64,000 nucleotides of DNA, from positions 1 through 64,000 of the forward strand of contig NW_025938055.1 of assembly GCF_000764305.2 (NCBI RefSeq). Direction: 5' to 3'. How positions within the stretch are numbered: the stretch's first letter is position 1; the number at the start of each line of letters is the position of its first letter. Positions 23,061 through 35,439 of this stretch are shown one piece after another. The DNA comes from Hyalella azteca (Eukaryota; Arthropoda; Malacostraca; Amphipoda; Hyalellidae). The notes under the pieces are model-generated. The model saw only the letters and a program-made list of their open reading frames with translations. It was not told the origin of the DNA and made no database searches. Made by a program: the position numbers and the translations under genes.

Positions 23061-23313
23061 CATGGTTGAATCATATAAGGTTGACCCACGAGAAGTTCCG
23101 TCTTCCAGTTCAGCTTTCTTGTTACGTCACGTAGATCGAGAAACGTAAACAAACCCATCATTCCCATGCCTGATTGGTCGACTGGTTTGATGGCATTTCG
23201 GTGATTGGTTAATGCCCGTGACGTCACTGAGATCAGTGATGTCACAGGCGAACAACGAGCTAAACCGCAAAAATGGGCTTCTGATGGGTCAATCTTATAC
23301 TAGTTCAACCATG
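23061..23313. mobile_element. 253-bp hAT-like MITE
   Basis: The ends CATGGTTGAA and TTCAACCATG belong to imperfect inverted repeats of about 36 bp (23061-23096 against 23278-23313). The flanks are GGACCTAG (23053-23060) and GGACCTCG (23314-23321), an 8-bp target duplication with one change, as made by hAT transposases. The interior holds two facing TGACGTCA/TGATGTCA-type CRE-like palindromes near 23218-23245. No transposase is encoded. Confidence 0.7.
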
Positions 23314-23321
23314 GGACCTCG

Positions 23322-24066
23322 AAGCACTCCTGCCCAACCTACCTGCAGAGATCGTAAATAGGACCCCCATCTGCTGATGAGATCCACTTATTTTTTGCCT
23401 ACGGAAGCCGCTTGTCAGCCGTTCAGTTTCTCCCACTTTGTACGATCCACAGGGAGGAACGTGGTGGTACAGATGAGGTAGGATTGTGCTAACCGGGAGC
23501 CGTTTGCGCATCTTCCCAACTATGCAAGGACTTAGCAGGTTAATAACTTGGAGCCACTGTCGAGCGCCATAAAATAAACATTGCCCTTTCATTTTTGTTC
23601 ATTGTGTAAATGTAAAAATATACGTGTACTTTTGGTGGTGTTGAGACTTTTCTAACTATTCAAAGTTTTTGTTGGTACGTCGTAGTGGCCATTAGTTTTT
23701 GCCACACAATGTCATTTGAAACATGTCATAGGCCTTCTTTAGTCGAAATTCCAATAAGAATTGAATAGCATATGAATGATATGATGAAAATATGCTTAAT
23801 ATACTTTTCGTTTCATATGCTTTTGAATTTTAAGTTGTTTGAAGTACGAGGATGTTCAATACCCTTTAGCTCTAAATACTCTAATACTCTTTAGGTCCTA
23901 TTGTACATTTGTTTTCATTTTAATATTTAGTTATAACCTCGCTGGTGATGTTTAATGTTTGGCCCGAGCGAAATGATTGCATACTTCTTTCGAATGACAA
24001 AAGTTTAGAAATCTATTTGAAAATTCATGTTTCGTCTGAAACTTGTATCTGCCATTGTTAAATAAT
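23322..24066. other. intergenic DNA, no gene recognised
   Basis: A GC-richer part at 23330-23590 is open on the - strand for 95 codons, but its translation resembles no family I know. Confidence 0.35.
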
Positions 24067-24230
24067 AAAAAAATATAATTCAGTTCTCACAGCAGTGAGT
24101 GACAGAGAGCGCATTTTCCCGTCGACGAAAACTTGAGGTCACGGACAGACGGACGGACAGACAGACAGACAGACGGACATGGCGCGCACAATAGTGCATT
24201 TTTTCCATAAATGAGAAAATGCGCTAAAAA
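24067..24230 (+). repeat. palindrome-(GACR)n dispersed element, copy 2
   Basis: It has the same layout as copy 1, with GTCGACGAAAACTTGAGGTC, a GACR microsatellite, and the GAGAAAATGCGC right arm. The left palindrome carries changes (CTCACAGCAGTGAG). Confidence 0.9.
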
Positions 24231-24928
24231 TGTGTGGAAGATATCGTAAAAAGTTTCTATATTAATTGACGTTCTCTAAAACCGTATTATAAAAATCTCC
24301 TTAAATATGGTAAAAAATTATAAAATCAGAAAACTGTCAGCTCATCCCCACTATAAGTTGAGACTTCACTGTAGAAGCAAACGTGTCCACAACGTCATTT
24401 TTTGCGTAACTTCCACCGGCTACCTGAGTGGCGTATAATACCTCTGTTGGCTTTGGAGTCGACTGAGGAATTTTTGGAAGATGCCATAAATTAGAGATCC
24501 TGTTTAGGTGAACAGCTAAGAATTGCGCTCTAAAGTCGTTAACAACTTACGCGGTTTCTTGAAACCTGTTGCTGGCATGGAAACTTAGAAAGGCAACAAA
24601 TTAGGGCACTATCGATTCTATTACCTGGCAGAGCATGTGATGTTTTATGGGACTTCATAAATATGATGGACGAAATATTCGCTAGCTGTCAGATTTAGCT
24701 AACAGTTAGGCCATAAATTTTACAAATTAACAATTATTCATTGGCATTGCATGACGGTGTCCCATTTTTTCGCCCGATCTGAAAACGAGGGTCGAATAAA
24801 CTCCATGTTACCGGCAACGAAGCATGTGATTATATGAACAGCGCGTGATGAATGATTCGTTTCTTAGGATGAAGTGAAAGAGAGACAGTGGCCAGACTGA
24901 CTTCTGACACAGACGCACGAGTTGATCT

Positions 24929-25062
24929 TAGAATAGAATAGAATAGAAGTGTCGGCGTTGAAGAAATAGGCCCATGGCCTGTTGCCGATTCTTATACTTT
25001 TCGTGGCTTGATTCACAAGGGATCCGGCCTTTGGAACCCGATCTTTCCATAACTGACGATTG
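24929..25062 (-). mobile_element. LINE 3'-end fragment with (TATTC)n tail
   Basis: Read on the - strand, it contains AAGTCACGAAAAGT and GAATCGGCAACAGGCC, then ends in repeated TATTC. It is nearly identical to 59447-59580 and clearly related to the 3' region of the fragment at 5433-5740. Only about 130 bp of the element is present, as in heavily 5'-truncated LINE insertions. Confidence 0.75.
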
Positions 25063-25772
25063 ATTGCGATAGCCGCTGGACTTATTGCCTGGTCCGTAAT
25101 TTGACTGGATGAGTTATGTTATATTAGTGTCGTATGAGTTCTGTTATCTTTTGTTAAGTATTTGTTAGCCACGAACGTTTAACGCACTTATTTTACCAAT
25201 TATCAATTATTTTGTGCATCTGGTGTACAGATATATTAATATTATAGTTATCAACCACAAGAAAAATTGTTGTTTATAGCTATCAGGCTATTAGAGCATT
25301 TATTGGAGAAGATGAATCCTTTAGAAAAGTATCTTTTAGGTTATCTATAGATATTAAAGTGATGTAATGACTATAAAAAAAGTCACACAAACACAACATA
25401 AAAGAGTTTCTTAAATAAACTTTCGCTAATGAGTTGCTCATGACGCCGGGTCCTCAAAAGTTAGCTTTAGCTTTAATTAGTTGGTATTCTGGGTCTTTAA
25501 CGGCTCATATATTGAACTAAAATCCTGTTTATGGAGATTAAAATCGTAAATTTGTTTTGAAAATTTAAGATTAATTCAAAGAATAGAAAAATTATGCTGG
25601 AAATCTAGAGTTTATGACAATTTCTACATGTCGTGTTTCCAAATTTGAAGATTTATTAGTGCTAAACTCAAAGAATATCAAAAATATTTCCAACTCTTCA
25701 GTGTGGTCGTAACTGTGTCTTTAATATTCTTGATTTTAGACGCCGATGCCCTGTTGCCTGACTGATAAAATG
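25063..25772. other. intergenic DNA, nothing recognised
   Basis: AT-rich, with no long open frame and no repeat structure that I could see. Confidence 0.4.
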
Positions 25773-25803
25773 AGCCTCACTGTCAGCTCTTGACAGTGAG
25801 GCT
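25773..25803. repeat. perfect 13-bp-stem hairpin
   Basis: AGCCTCACTGTCA (25773-25785), a 5-nt loop, then its exact reverse complement (25791-25803). The stem does not extend further. No poly-T tract or flanking stem suggests a microRNA precursor of normal length. Confidence 0.8.
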
Positions 25804-28016
25804 GACAGCAGATCAGCATGTCCGTTCTGCATTGTCTTCGGTAATCGTTAAGTGAGTTGTATGCGTTCATGCCATCGTGTCAGACTCGCCTTGGGAACTT
25901 TTAAAATGAAGGGTCCTTATATTATTTCATTTTTAGCAATGAATGCAGAGAGCTGAAGCTAAATGAATGAACGATAGGGAAGTGCCTAAAAATTCTTCTG
26001 AAAACTAAGATGATATATTTAAATCACAATTAACTAAAACTCTACAATCTACATGAAATTACCTTATATTTTAGTTGACGATAAGGAGTCTTGCTGACGA
26101 TCGTAAGCCGTCAGTGAACAATATTTAGCCAGCGACTGGCAATGTAAAATTCACTGAGGCGATGCCTCAGTAAAAAATTCGTTCACTATTCAAAAGACAG
26201 GAATCACGGAGAGTAATATTTTAGATCGCTTAGTACGCATGAATTTGAATTCAACGGCGTTTATTTTAAAAAATATGCTAAATTTCTTCCCGATCATCTT
26301 GAGTTGGATGGTAAGTTTAGCTGTCGGAAATTAGTGCGCTTGTGGAAAATTGAATGAATGAAATTGTGTATGAATTTTTGCATCTTAGCCCAATGAATGA
26401 AAGAAAGCTGTTTTTGTGGTTGATTATACGCATGTCGAGTAGCTTTCGATTCCGTCCTGCAGCTGTGATCGATGTTGCGTCTGTTGTAATGGCATAAAAA
26501 TTAATTCGATAATCATAAGGAACTTGATGTGCTATTATATTCATGATGGCCAACGAAGACCACATTTTTATGACCGAGAGATTTTCTGGGCTATTGTAGC
26601 CGCTATCATGTCTGCCATTTATGAAACTAACAAGGTTTTGTGTGCGTTCGTCGAACGTTACAAATGATGATGTAAAAAATCAAGCCTAAAAACCGGTAAA
26701 AGTTTCTCCGAACTTTTGAGCCCAATCTATCGCATGTACGACACTGAGGCGAGCAATGTATTCTGCTGCCGGCGCTATTTGTGACAGACAGCTTCTTGTT
26801 CTTCGTGGTCATGCTTCACTTCACTATGATTGGCATTTGTGGCATGCGAGTCTATTATAATATTCGAGTTTATTTTCCTCATGGGAACGAGCGAGTTAAT
26901 ATACTGATTCTGGAGCGCTTTAAACGATTCCAGAACTTGCAGATTTCAGAGAAGGAAGAAATTTTCTGCGCTTATATTGTTCTGGATGGTTTCTGTAGTC
27001 TGGAACGTTTTATGGTATTTGAAAGACAAAGACAATTTTTTAGGAGCGCTATTAGCGTTATGCAAAAACTGCGACATTTTGCAAAAATCCGTCAGTTGCA
27101 TAATTATTGTAAAATATAGTTTGAATATTAAGTATTTCATCATCGCAACAATTTTGCAGCGTTTAGATGTGCACGAGAAAAAAAAGAAAAAAGTTTCTTA
27201 ATTAAGGTCGGGGCGAGTTTTGTGCTTGGGACAACACCCTGGAATCTCGCGATCTTCCGCACGCGCGGAGAAGTTCAAAATATCAAGGACTCATCTTCCT
27301 AGTTCAAAGATCACGGCTGGGCTGGACTCTCGGACTCTCGGTCAACCCTAGGAACGTCTTTGAGCACATAATGTCGTACGCAGAGATATGAGAGAAAAAA
27401 ATTTTTGCTTAGTAATTTTATGCGTACATTTTGAGTCTTTTCGAGTATTAAGCTAATTCAAGACATTATGGCATTTAAATCTTCAACAACTAAATCTTCT
27501 TTATCAATGACCTGTTGAGAATTCTGTCTCAAACACATGAAAATTTGCTTAAGTAAAACCGGAGTTGAGTTGGTATATATTATCTTGATGAGATGGAAAT
27601 ATCTCGAATAATTTCTAGCAAAATATATGCACAGCCATGCACATGTATCTTGATGTTCTTAAAATTCTCTATGAATGTGATCCATGATGCCGGTTTTAAT
27701 TTCCGAAGACGCTCTGTTACTAAAAGCTTCTTATTCAGCTTGACCGTAATAGCTATTTTCGTCAGATTCAACTCTTGCCGTCTGCCCTTTTTTTTGATTT
27801 TTCGTTTTTGAGGGTACTGAAAAGTTAAGTTAGCTGGCTTATCATGAATCCAATTTAAAGTGTCGATTTTTATGGCTCATTGGCCAGAGAACGCGATCTT
27901 ATTTTTTTAATTTATAAATGAAGTGCGGGAAAAATATAATCTTGAATTTGGATTTTATTCGAATGTCATCATCCGAAGAGCTTACAAAATTACAAGCAAG
28001 TGTTGACAGTGAAAAT
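25804..28016. other. intergenic DNA, no gene recognised
   Basis: Contains several open stretches (for example 26781-27119, + strand, 112 codons) without recognisable domains. A GC-richer patch at 27210-27350 also resembles nothing I know. Confidence 0.35.
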
Positions 28017-28261
28017 AATGTTCCCTTCAAAAATAAGATGCTCTATAGCCAGTGCCGCTAATATAGAACACGTTCCCTTCAAAAATAAGTATTTGTTTAA
28101 TAAAGTATTTGTTCCCTTCAAATAGAAGATGCTCTAGCTAGTGTCGTTAATAAAAAAAATGTTCCCTTCAAATTAAAGATGCTCTAGCCAGTGTCGCTAA
28201 TAAAGAACATGTTCCCTTCAAATAAAAAATTTTTGCAGCAAGTTCTGCTAGAAAAGCACAT
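28017..28261. repeat. tandem repeat, period about 51 bp, about 5 diverged units
   Basis: Each unit begins with GTTCCCTTCAAA and continues with a version of GATGCTCTAGCCAGTGTCGC and TAATAAAGAAC. Units vary in length because of internal insertions. Confidence 0.75.
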
Positions 28262-29283
28262 GATTTTTTTTCAACTGGATGATGCTGGTATCAGTGCTGC
28301 TGCAAATAATCTTTTTTGTCAAAAAAGGAATTTAGAATCTCATCATAGGGTTAGATAGCATACAAAGCATAATTGGAGATTTTATTTATATTTGTATTCT
28401 CATCTATAATTGTATAATCTCTAAATCTTTCTCAACAGTATAATATGAATATGAACCATTTTGCTTATAAATCAACATTCACATTGACCAATAACACAAC
28501 TTCAAACATGACTAGAATGGAATCTTAGAGTTACCTATGGGCGTAAAAATTGCGGTTTGAAGTCATAGCAGGGCTAATGGACAAAATGCACCCCAATCAG
28601 AGTAAATTTAATGAACATTTTTGAATAACAATTCAGTTATGAATGTCCAGAATTGAATATTTCACACGATACGTATTTGCGTTACATTTTAAACAGTCCA
28701 AGACACCGAGGTGAACATGAGGAAAGAAAATAGTACATTCTTCGGTAGAAGTTTCAATCGTGCATGCGAGACCAGCTGAAAAGAGGCTAAATTTAATGGA
28801 CGTTCAATTTTTTCATGAATATAACAAGTCTAGAGGCTTAAATAACGCGAATATTTTACGACGATTGTGCGATCGTTTTTAGGGTCGTGAATGCCCAGGA
28901 TGCCTCCTTTAGGAGGCATTTGTTTTACCCGCCCTTACAAGTAGAGCTGGTAGCTGTTAGTCATTGCAACTCAGTTACATTGCACCAGCATCGATTCTAT
29001 AGGCATTGCACAAGCATTGATTCTATCAAAGTAAATATTCAACTAGATTATACTATGGCAGGATAAGCACTCACAACTATACTTACATTAACACTAAAAC
29101 TGTATTTGAACATAATATTAAAATAATTTCCAACTATTTAACTTCATAGCAATCGTTGCTCAACCGTTAAAATATTTAAAAAAATAAAATGTTTCGTTTT
29201 TAACAATTCAATTATATTATTGACACATACATTTCGGGGTGCTAAATTATGCTTTATGTTTGCATGAAATGAAATGATTTTCA
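28262..29283. other. presumed 3' untranslated and downstream DNA of the PRDM gene
   Basis: AT-rich. A candidate - strand poly(A) hexamer (TTTATT on the + strand) occurs near 28381-28386. A small perfect hairpin, ATGCCTCC-TTTA-GGAGGCAT, lies at 28900-28919. No coding sequence was seen. Confidence 0.35.
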
Positions 29284-31077
29284 TTAAGTTGCTACAACTG
29301 ATATACGAGGTGACAGAGATCCGTTGTCATTAGCGTCCGCGCTGGCTGACACGGAGTCAGTCGCAGACTGAATCGTTACAGCCATCGAGATCTGTTCTTC
29401 AATTTTCTCTGAAGGTTCTTCTTCGTCCTCCTCAACATCGATAAATTCATCTTCTTCGTCTTCGTCATCCAATGGAGAGGAGTCCACGCATTCCACCGGA
29501 GTGCTTGGCGACGAAGGAGTTCCGATAGAATTTGCAGGCTTTGGAGACGACGCCCGTACTCGGTAGCGACGAGGGCTTCCGTCTAAAATTGTGGGACCAT
29601 CGGACTCGTGTTTTTTCATGTGACGATCGAGGTTAGTTTGCTGACCAAAAGCCCGCTCACATAAAGGACACTTGTACGGTTTCTCTTTATTGTGAATGTT
29701 ACGCACGTGCCTTTGAAGATTCGATGATATACTGAACGATCTTTCACAAAATTTACATTTATAAGGTTGCTCACCCGTGTGTGTCCTCAAATGTCGCGTC
29801 AAGTTAGCCGATCTAGGAAAAACTTTCCCACAAAACTTGCATGAATATCTTTCTCTAGAGCGGGCTGGAGGGATTTGAGAGGAAACGTCGCCTGACGACA
29901 ACATTCTAGGCGGTTTATCTGCAATGGACTGATACATTACAGGATGAATGTGATTCGTATTCATGGGCCGCGGACTTCTCTGGCACATAGAGGCAGGTGG
30001 TTGGGAAAACTGATAAACACTTGGCCTATTGCCCAGAGCAAGAGGTGCTGAATGCAACGTCGTTGACGGTGGCTTCGAATGACTTGCGTGTAGGTAATGG
30101 CTTGGATGCGATGTCGCTTGGCTTAACGACGGTCGAAGTGGAGTTGGGCATATGACGGGACTCAATGCCGTTACAGGAACGTGGCTTCTGTTTGCCACTG
30201 ATGAGGCGGGCATGGAAGATATATTATTTTCCTGACCTTTACTGATATGGGGTGTGTGGGAAAAGTTATTTTGAGGAGGATTAATGGTTAGCGAGGAGTC
30301 AAACTGATCATTAGTCTGTTTCTGGTCGTTGGAGAGATTGGCTGCGGCAGAGATTGATACTTTGGTTTCATTTGCTGCATGAACTGTAACTGAATGCGGC
30401 GATGGTTGCTGTACTGCAACAAGACTCGCTTGTGCACATAAAAGAATTTTCTTGCTTGATTCGCACGGTCCACTGGAGTTCGGTCTTGCATTTTTGGCTT
30501 CTGGCGAAGCGCAACTATCGATGACGTTTCTATTCTCATCCTCGATAAAAGGACGTTTTTTATGATCCATTCTCAAATCCAGTGGTTGCTGAGCGTCTGA
30601 AAGGTCCAGCGGTAAGGCGGCGGGAGACATTGTGGCTTCTCTATTATGGGTAGACAAATCGAAAGGAATATCTGCATTATTGGATCGCATCTCGATCTCA
30701 CCTGCGTCATGTTGCTTCGACTGAATAGAATAATACGTACTTCTAAAATCAGGACACGCTGATGCTGGCTTTGGGGAGTTCAAGAGTGGATGTGCTTGGG
30801 CAACTACCATCGCGTTTTCTCCTATTTCAATTGGTTTCCAAACAACTTGGGTGATGGGTCTTGGCTGAGATGGGCCGGCCGGTCTCGTTAGTGCCGCAGC
30901 AAGGTGTGTGTAGGGTAATTTTACTGGGGGCTGGGGAGAATATCTTGGGTAAACTGCCGTTGGGAATGTCCTCCTATGGTCGGTGTGCAGATAAGCAATT
31001 GCTGGCCCTGGGCAGGGCGGTGAAGCGGTGGGCATGGTGGAGCTACTACGAGTTGTGTCGGACAGCAACATCAGGGT
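29284..31077 (-). CDS. PRDM3/16-type zinc-finger transcription factor (MECOM/EVI1/Hamlet), last large exon
   Basis: This family of nuclear regulators binds DNA through two zinc-finger blocks and recruits the CtBP corepressor. The exon begins after a TTCCAG acceptor at 31077 and is open for 597 codons to the TAA at 29286-29284. Counting from the Met at 31071, three C2H2 fingers lie near residues 409-431, 437-460 and 466-488, with [18 protein letters not shown] and [19 protein letters not shown]. These are the signature of the C-terminal finger block of EVI1, PRDM16 and Hamlet. CtBP-binding motifs PFDLS, PLDLS and PLDLR lie near 136-166, in the same order relative to the fingers as PFDLT/PLDLS in EVI1. 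An acidic stretch follows near 536-556. The acceptor shows that this is not the first exon. The PR domain and N-terminal fingers were not found to the right and probably lie beyond the window. Confidence 0.88.
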   Translation of the reverse strand, partial: TLMLLSDTTRSSSTMPTASPPCPGPAIAYLHTDHRRTFPTAVYPRYSPQPPVKLPYTHLAAALTRPAGPSQPRPITQVVWKPIEIGENAMVVAQAHPLLNSPKPASACPDFRSTYYSIQSKQHDAGEIEMRSNNADIPFDLSTHNREATMSPAALPLDLSDAQQPLDLRMDHKKRPFIEDENRNVIDSCASPEAKNARPNSSGPCESSKKILLCAQASLVAVQQPSPHSVTVHAANETKVSISAAANLSNDQKQTNDQFDSSLTINPPQNNFSHTPHISKGQENNISSMPASSVANRSHVPVTALSPVICPTPLRPSLSQATSHPSHYLHASHSKPPSTTLHSAPLALGNRPSVYQFSQPPASMCQRSPRPMNTNHIHPVMYQSIADKPPRMLSSGDVSSQIPPARSRERYSCKFCGKVFPRSANLTRHLRTHTGEQPYKCKFCERSFSISSNLQRHVRNIHNKEKPYKCPLCERAFGQQTNLDRHMKKHESDGPTILDGSPRRYRVRASSPKPANSIGTPSSPSTPVECVDSSPLDDEDEEDEFIDVEEDEEEPSEKIEEQISMAVTIQSATDSVSASADANDNGSLSPRISVVAT

Positions 31078-33515
31078 CTGGAACGAGGAAATAAAAACGG
31101 TTAGATAAACGACTTAGCTAATATTATAAACAATGCATAATGTTGTCAGATAAAATTTATATATCGCGTGTGATTTGAAAAAGCTCTCTCAAGGACTTGC
31201 TGCGTTCAAGTTCAAGACAAATGTTTACTTAGAAGGCTGATGGAATTTATGTTTTGCAATGACGAGAACGAACTGCTTTCAGATAAAATCGGCTCATATC
31301 AAGCACTGTATCCGTAAAATAGCCAAGTTTTGAATCAAGCAGTATATTTTACCGAAGGCAATCTCCGCTTTCGGCAAGAAGTGTTCTGCATTGGTGACTT
31401 TGACATTTGTGCTGAGCGTGAAGTCGGCGCAGGGCGTGCCGAGGATCAGATGAGGTCAGCGCGTGACCTCTCACAGGACCGATAGCGTCATTAAGTTGGT
31501 CGGCAATCGTGAACGCCATTCGCTTTACGACTATGTCTCGCCACACCTCGTACAACGTGAGCTCCCTTCCAGCCCTCGGATCCTAGTAGCGACCGAGCCA
31601 CGAATTCCCGACATAGCCGTGAGCACCCTAGAACTTCAGGCGGACTCATATCTTGTGCATGATGGCCCCACGGAATTTCTATTAATAGTCCGACCAATAA
31701 GTAGCACGTATAAGAAAACATTGAATATTATCGTTATTTGTGAACGAGATTTAGTAATACGTGATTCTAGTACCTCAAAAATATAATTAATACGACATGT
31801 GATCCAATTTCTATGAACAGGGTTGCGTTTACAAGTTGGTCTATTAGCAGACGTTTGCGTCAGTAACAGAAGAAAACTCTATATCTGTATCATGACTGTA
31901 TGCCATTGGCCCAAAATAAAGTAGAGTTCTAGCAGTGTTTTAATGTATTGAGTGTGAATAGTAACAGGAGAAAATTTAAGCTTAACACAAAAAATCCATA
32001 CATCTCATTGCATAATTAATGAAGGGTCAAATACGTTCAAAGACGAAGTCGTGTTTATACTAGTCATCCCTTCTATCTTGACGGTAATCTCGTAAATTAC
32101 CGAGGCCCCTATCCTTTTTCTCTGATGATCAAGATTCCATTTTCGATCGGTGACTGAACCAAACAAAAATGCTCATCGCATTAGCGTGGACATCGAGGCT
32201 GATATTCAGCCCGCCAAGACGTGACAGTTCCCAGTATGCCCTCAGGCCTGAGCTCCAAGGAGTCGATTAGACTCTTCAAGGACTACTGTTCTATTGCTGG
32301 CCTTTAAACGAGTAAAAGCGCTTGTACTTCTTTCTTTAATTTAAGATTTGTTATTTGAAATTTTTTTATTTCTTCTACTAAATTTCTTCATTTGACTCAA
32401 TTGAACTCACACGTTAATCATGTGAGATCGAGAACCTTATATAATAGGGAGATTCATCATACAAAAACGGAATTATTTGTTGCTCTTCTTCTGAATGTTG
32501 CATGAATGATATCGTAAATGATGTGGAAAAGTTCTCACTATCATTGAGAGTTTCATTGGTCGTTGTACAACGCATTCGCACGAAAAATGTATTCATTTTA
32601 CTTGGTGTACTTGAATACTAATCGCAATGTATTTATTCTCCATAGAACGACACGCTAGACTGGAGGTCCAGCGTGTTTTGTGTCATTCAATCAATGTCGC
32701 TAGGAAGAACATGTGTATCGTTTTACAAACTTTACATAACATGAAAACATCAAGAATTAATTCTAAAAAATACTCTCGTGCAAGTTTAAAGTTCATATTA
32801 ATGAATTTGATCCCATGGAACGAAGGTATTCCAGTCTCTCCCTCCTCATCCGGATAGAAGGAAATGCACTTCATATAAGGCCTGGACTCGTGACTGCCGA
32901 GCGCACTTGAAAAATAAAACGAAATTTTTGCGTGACCAACTACAGTATTAAATTAAGAAATATCATTCTGGTTAGGAGAAGTTTGAGGATGCTCCAATAA
33001 ATCGCAACTGAACGTTTGAGTTGATCGTGACTCCCTCAAGACGTTCAGTTGGCCAAGAGATGGGCCGCAACGATGAGGTCAAGCTTCAGCGCCGCCACTC
33101 AAGCGTCAGACGATCCTACTTTTTTGCCTTACCAAGATCACGCCTTCGAATTCTATAACTTCATGGCCTGCTTGCAGGCCAAAGCGATTTCCCACTACCG
33201 GACAGGCTTTTTTTTACAATAAGAAAATATAATTCATTACATTATATCTATAATACAATTTCCTTGAAGGGTTTACAGAAGTTGTGCTTAATCCCGAAAT
33301 CGATTCAAAATAAAATCTGTCGAAACAATTACCATAAGGTTTTCTGTTCGGAAAACTAAGGCGTGAAGGTTTAGCACAGTTATTGTTTTCTTGAATATAT
33401 GCTAAACTGGCGCTCTAGCAAATAATTTTTCATGACAAAGTTGCAGCCATGAGCAGAAAATTACACACTTTTGCAGACTCAAAGCCAATCAACAATACGA
33501 AGACGAAGAAAGTAA
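31078..33515. other. gene-poor DNA upstream of the PRDM exon
   Basis: Likely intron of the - strand PRDM gene. GC-richer patches at 31370-31680 and 33030-33210 contain open frames but no recognised domain or paired splice sites. Confidence 0.35.
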
Positions 33516-33731
33516 AACTGGGTGTTGGTGGATTCCACTGTCCAGTGTCCATTATTGTTCCTTGTTTGTGCGCTCACGACAGCAAGGGCGGGGCACAACC
33601 TTGGCACAGACAACATAGGTGATGTTCCTAAGCCAGCGAAAGTGGAGGAGAACGTCAACGTTACGCTTCTATTACCGAACAGCTGCCCTATTATGGACAT
33701 GACTTGTATCCTTGATACCTCCATACCATTT
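33516..33731 (+). CDS. weak candidate exon, secreted or receptor-like
   Basis: The frame is open from 33516 to a good donor (GTGAGC at 33732). It reads through CPLLFLVCALTTARAG, which looks like a signal peptide core with a small-residue cleavage site, and then VEENVNVTLLLPN. A CAG at 33542-33544 could be an acceptor, but it lacks a strong pyrimidine tract. There is no in-frame ATG, so an upstream exon would be needed. The opposite strand is also open. Family unknown. Confidence 0.15.
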
Positions 33732-35127
33732 AGTGAGCTCATCAGCTGACCTTGTTCAGCTCATAGCACGACTGTTTGACTGTGCACTCCTAGGCTTTAA
33801 TGTTTTATTGAATGATGCCTTGACTTCACTTCCATTAGACCGGACTCACTGATCATCGTCAGGTCTGACGCAACTCCTAAGCTGGACTGATCTGTGCTCG
33901 ATGATCAAGAGTGTGCGTCGAGTTTAGGTGCCTAACGCATTACCCGATTAGCTTCGGTAAAAGAGCTTCAATCAGCCACCTCATTTAAAAACAATAAAAG
34001 AAGCGATTAACTCGTTTTTGTTTGGGTAAATTTACTTGAATCCTTGAGAACTATGGCGCCCTTGTGATGATAAGCAAAATATCCAAACCCGTTACAGGTG
34101 CCGACTTAATTAAATATTAGTTTCGTTTCATCGACGTATTCGTGTTAATTCAAATTAATATGAACCTAGAGCTTAAAAACTAAATTTCACACAAATATGA
34201 AGATTAAAATTAATACTCCATAAAGTTATGGCAAGAAATTAATTTTAATCTATCGCTAGGCAACTGACGAAAAAATCCCCTTGCTCTATTTTAAAAGACT
34301 TTTAACACATCTCGAGCAAGCTGTGAATTTGCGCATGTTCGGTGCGGCGAAGTTAATTTTTTAGCCACTGGTATTTGCGTTGTACGTTTGTCTGTAGAGG
34401 TAGTGACGTCGGCACAAATTAGTGAGATCTGCTTTTGAGTTTACTTTGGTGATTCTTGCAGAGCGCAGAGAAAGTGATGGCAAAGATCTGCCGTACAAAA
34501 TAAAAGACGATACCTCGCCATGTTCGGGTGATTCTGATAGCTTTGCGTTGGCAAGTTGCAAGATTTTCGCGTAAATAAGATCGATCGGGAATTTCTTGGG
34601 CTTTGCTCCGAGAAAATTTGCTTTCCGTTAGCCATAAGAGTTTTGCATAGTTCAATTCAGCGAGAAAAGCTGTTAATGATAGAAGCTTTTTGTTGCAGGA
34701 AAAATATTTCAGGATAATCGTGCACTATTTTATATCTAAAAATATAGTTTTAAATGAAAATAAATTTCAATCTAAAAAAACGTAATTTCACACTTACTTC
34801 CTTTAAGTAAGTGTGAATTGTTTCACTTACTTTAAATTTTCAAGTAGAATTAAAATTTAGATTTCAAATCGTACATCTGGAGAAATTATGGAATTTAATT
34901 GTACCCTTGTTAGTAATACAGATAATTGAGCGAACGCGATTGTTGTTCGTGTGAGAAAGAGATGAAGGGCAATATTGTGCCAAAGAATTTTATTTTATCA
35001 TTTCTATTCTAACTTGAACAGATAATTTAAGCAGTCTAAGAAATATTTCCTCCTTTTCATTTCATTTTAAATACTCAATTCGTCTGTCTATAGCAGGCGA
35101 AGAAAGAAATTTGAATGCAAAAGATGC
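33732..35127. other. gene-poor DNA, no gene recognised
   Basis: Three overlapping - strand open frames near 34360-34655 are not supported by any domain. A hairpin at 34787-34817 is listed separately. Confidence 0.35.
34787..34817. repeat. perfect 13-bp-stem hairpin
   Basis: TTCACACTTACTT (34787-34799), loop of 5 nt, then its exact reverse complement (34805-34817). A third partial copy, TTTCACTTACTTTAA, follows near 34820. Confidence 0.8.
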
Positions 35128-35299
35128 AAAAAAATATAACTCAGTACTCACTGCAGTGAGTGACAGAGAGCGCATTTTCTCGTCGACGAAGACTTGAGGT
35201 CACGGACGGACGGACAGACAGACGGACGGACGGACGGACAGACGGACATGGCGAGCACAATAGTGCATTTTTTCCATAAATGAGAAAATGCGCTAAAAA
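35128..35299 (+). repeat. palindrome-(GACR)n dispersed element, copy 3
   Basis: A well-preserved copy with perfect ACTCACTGCAGTGAGT, AGCGCATTTTCTC with its partner GAGAAAATGCGCT, and a GACR microsatellite of about 45 bp between them. ATGC occurs just outside both ends, possibly a short target duplication. Confidence 0.93.
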
Positions 35300-35439
35300 T
35301 GCTTATGCGAAAAGGGGCGTGCGCGACCCGTGGTCTTATTCGCTCTGCTTTCGGCAGCCTGACCTCGCCCAGGCACGCATCAGGCTGCTGCTGCCCGCTG
35401 GCTACCGCCTGCCGCTCAACAGACTTGCTTGCGCGCCAG

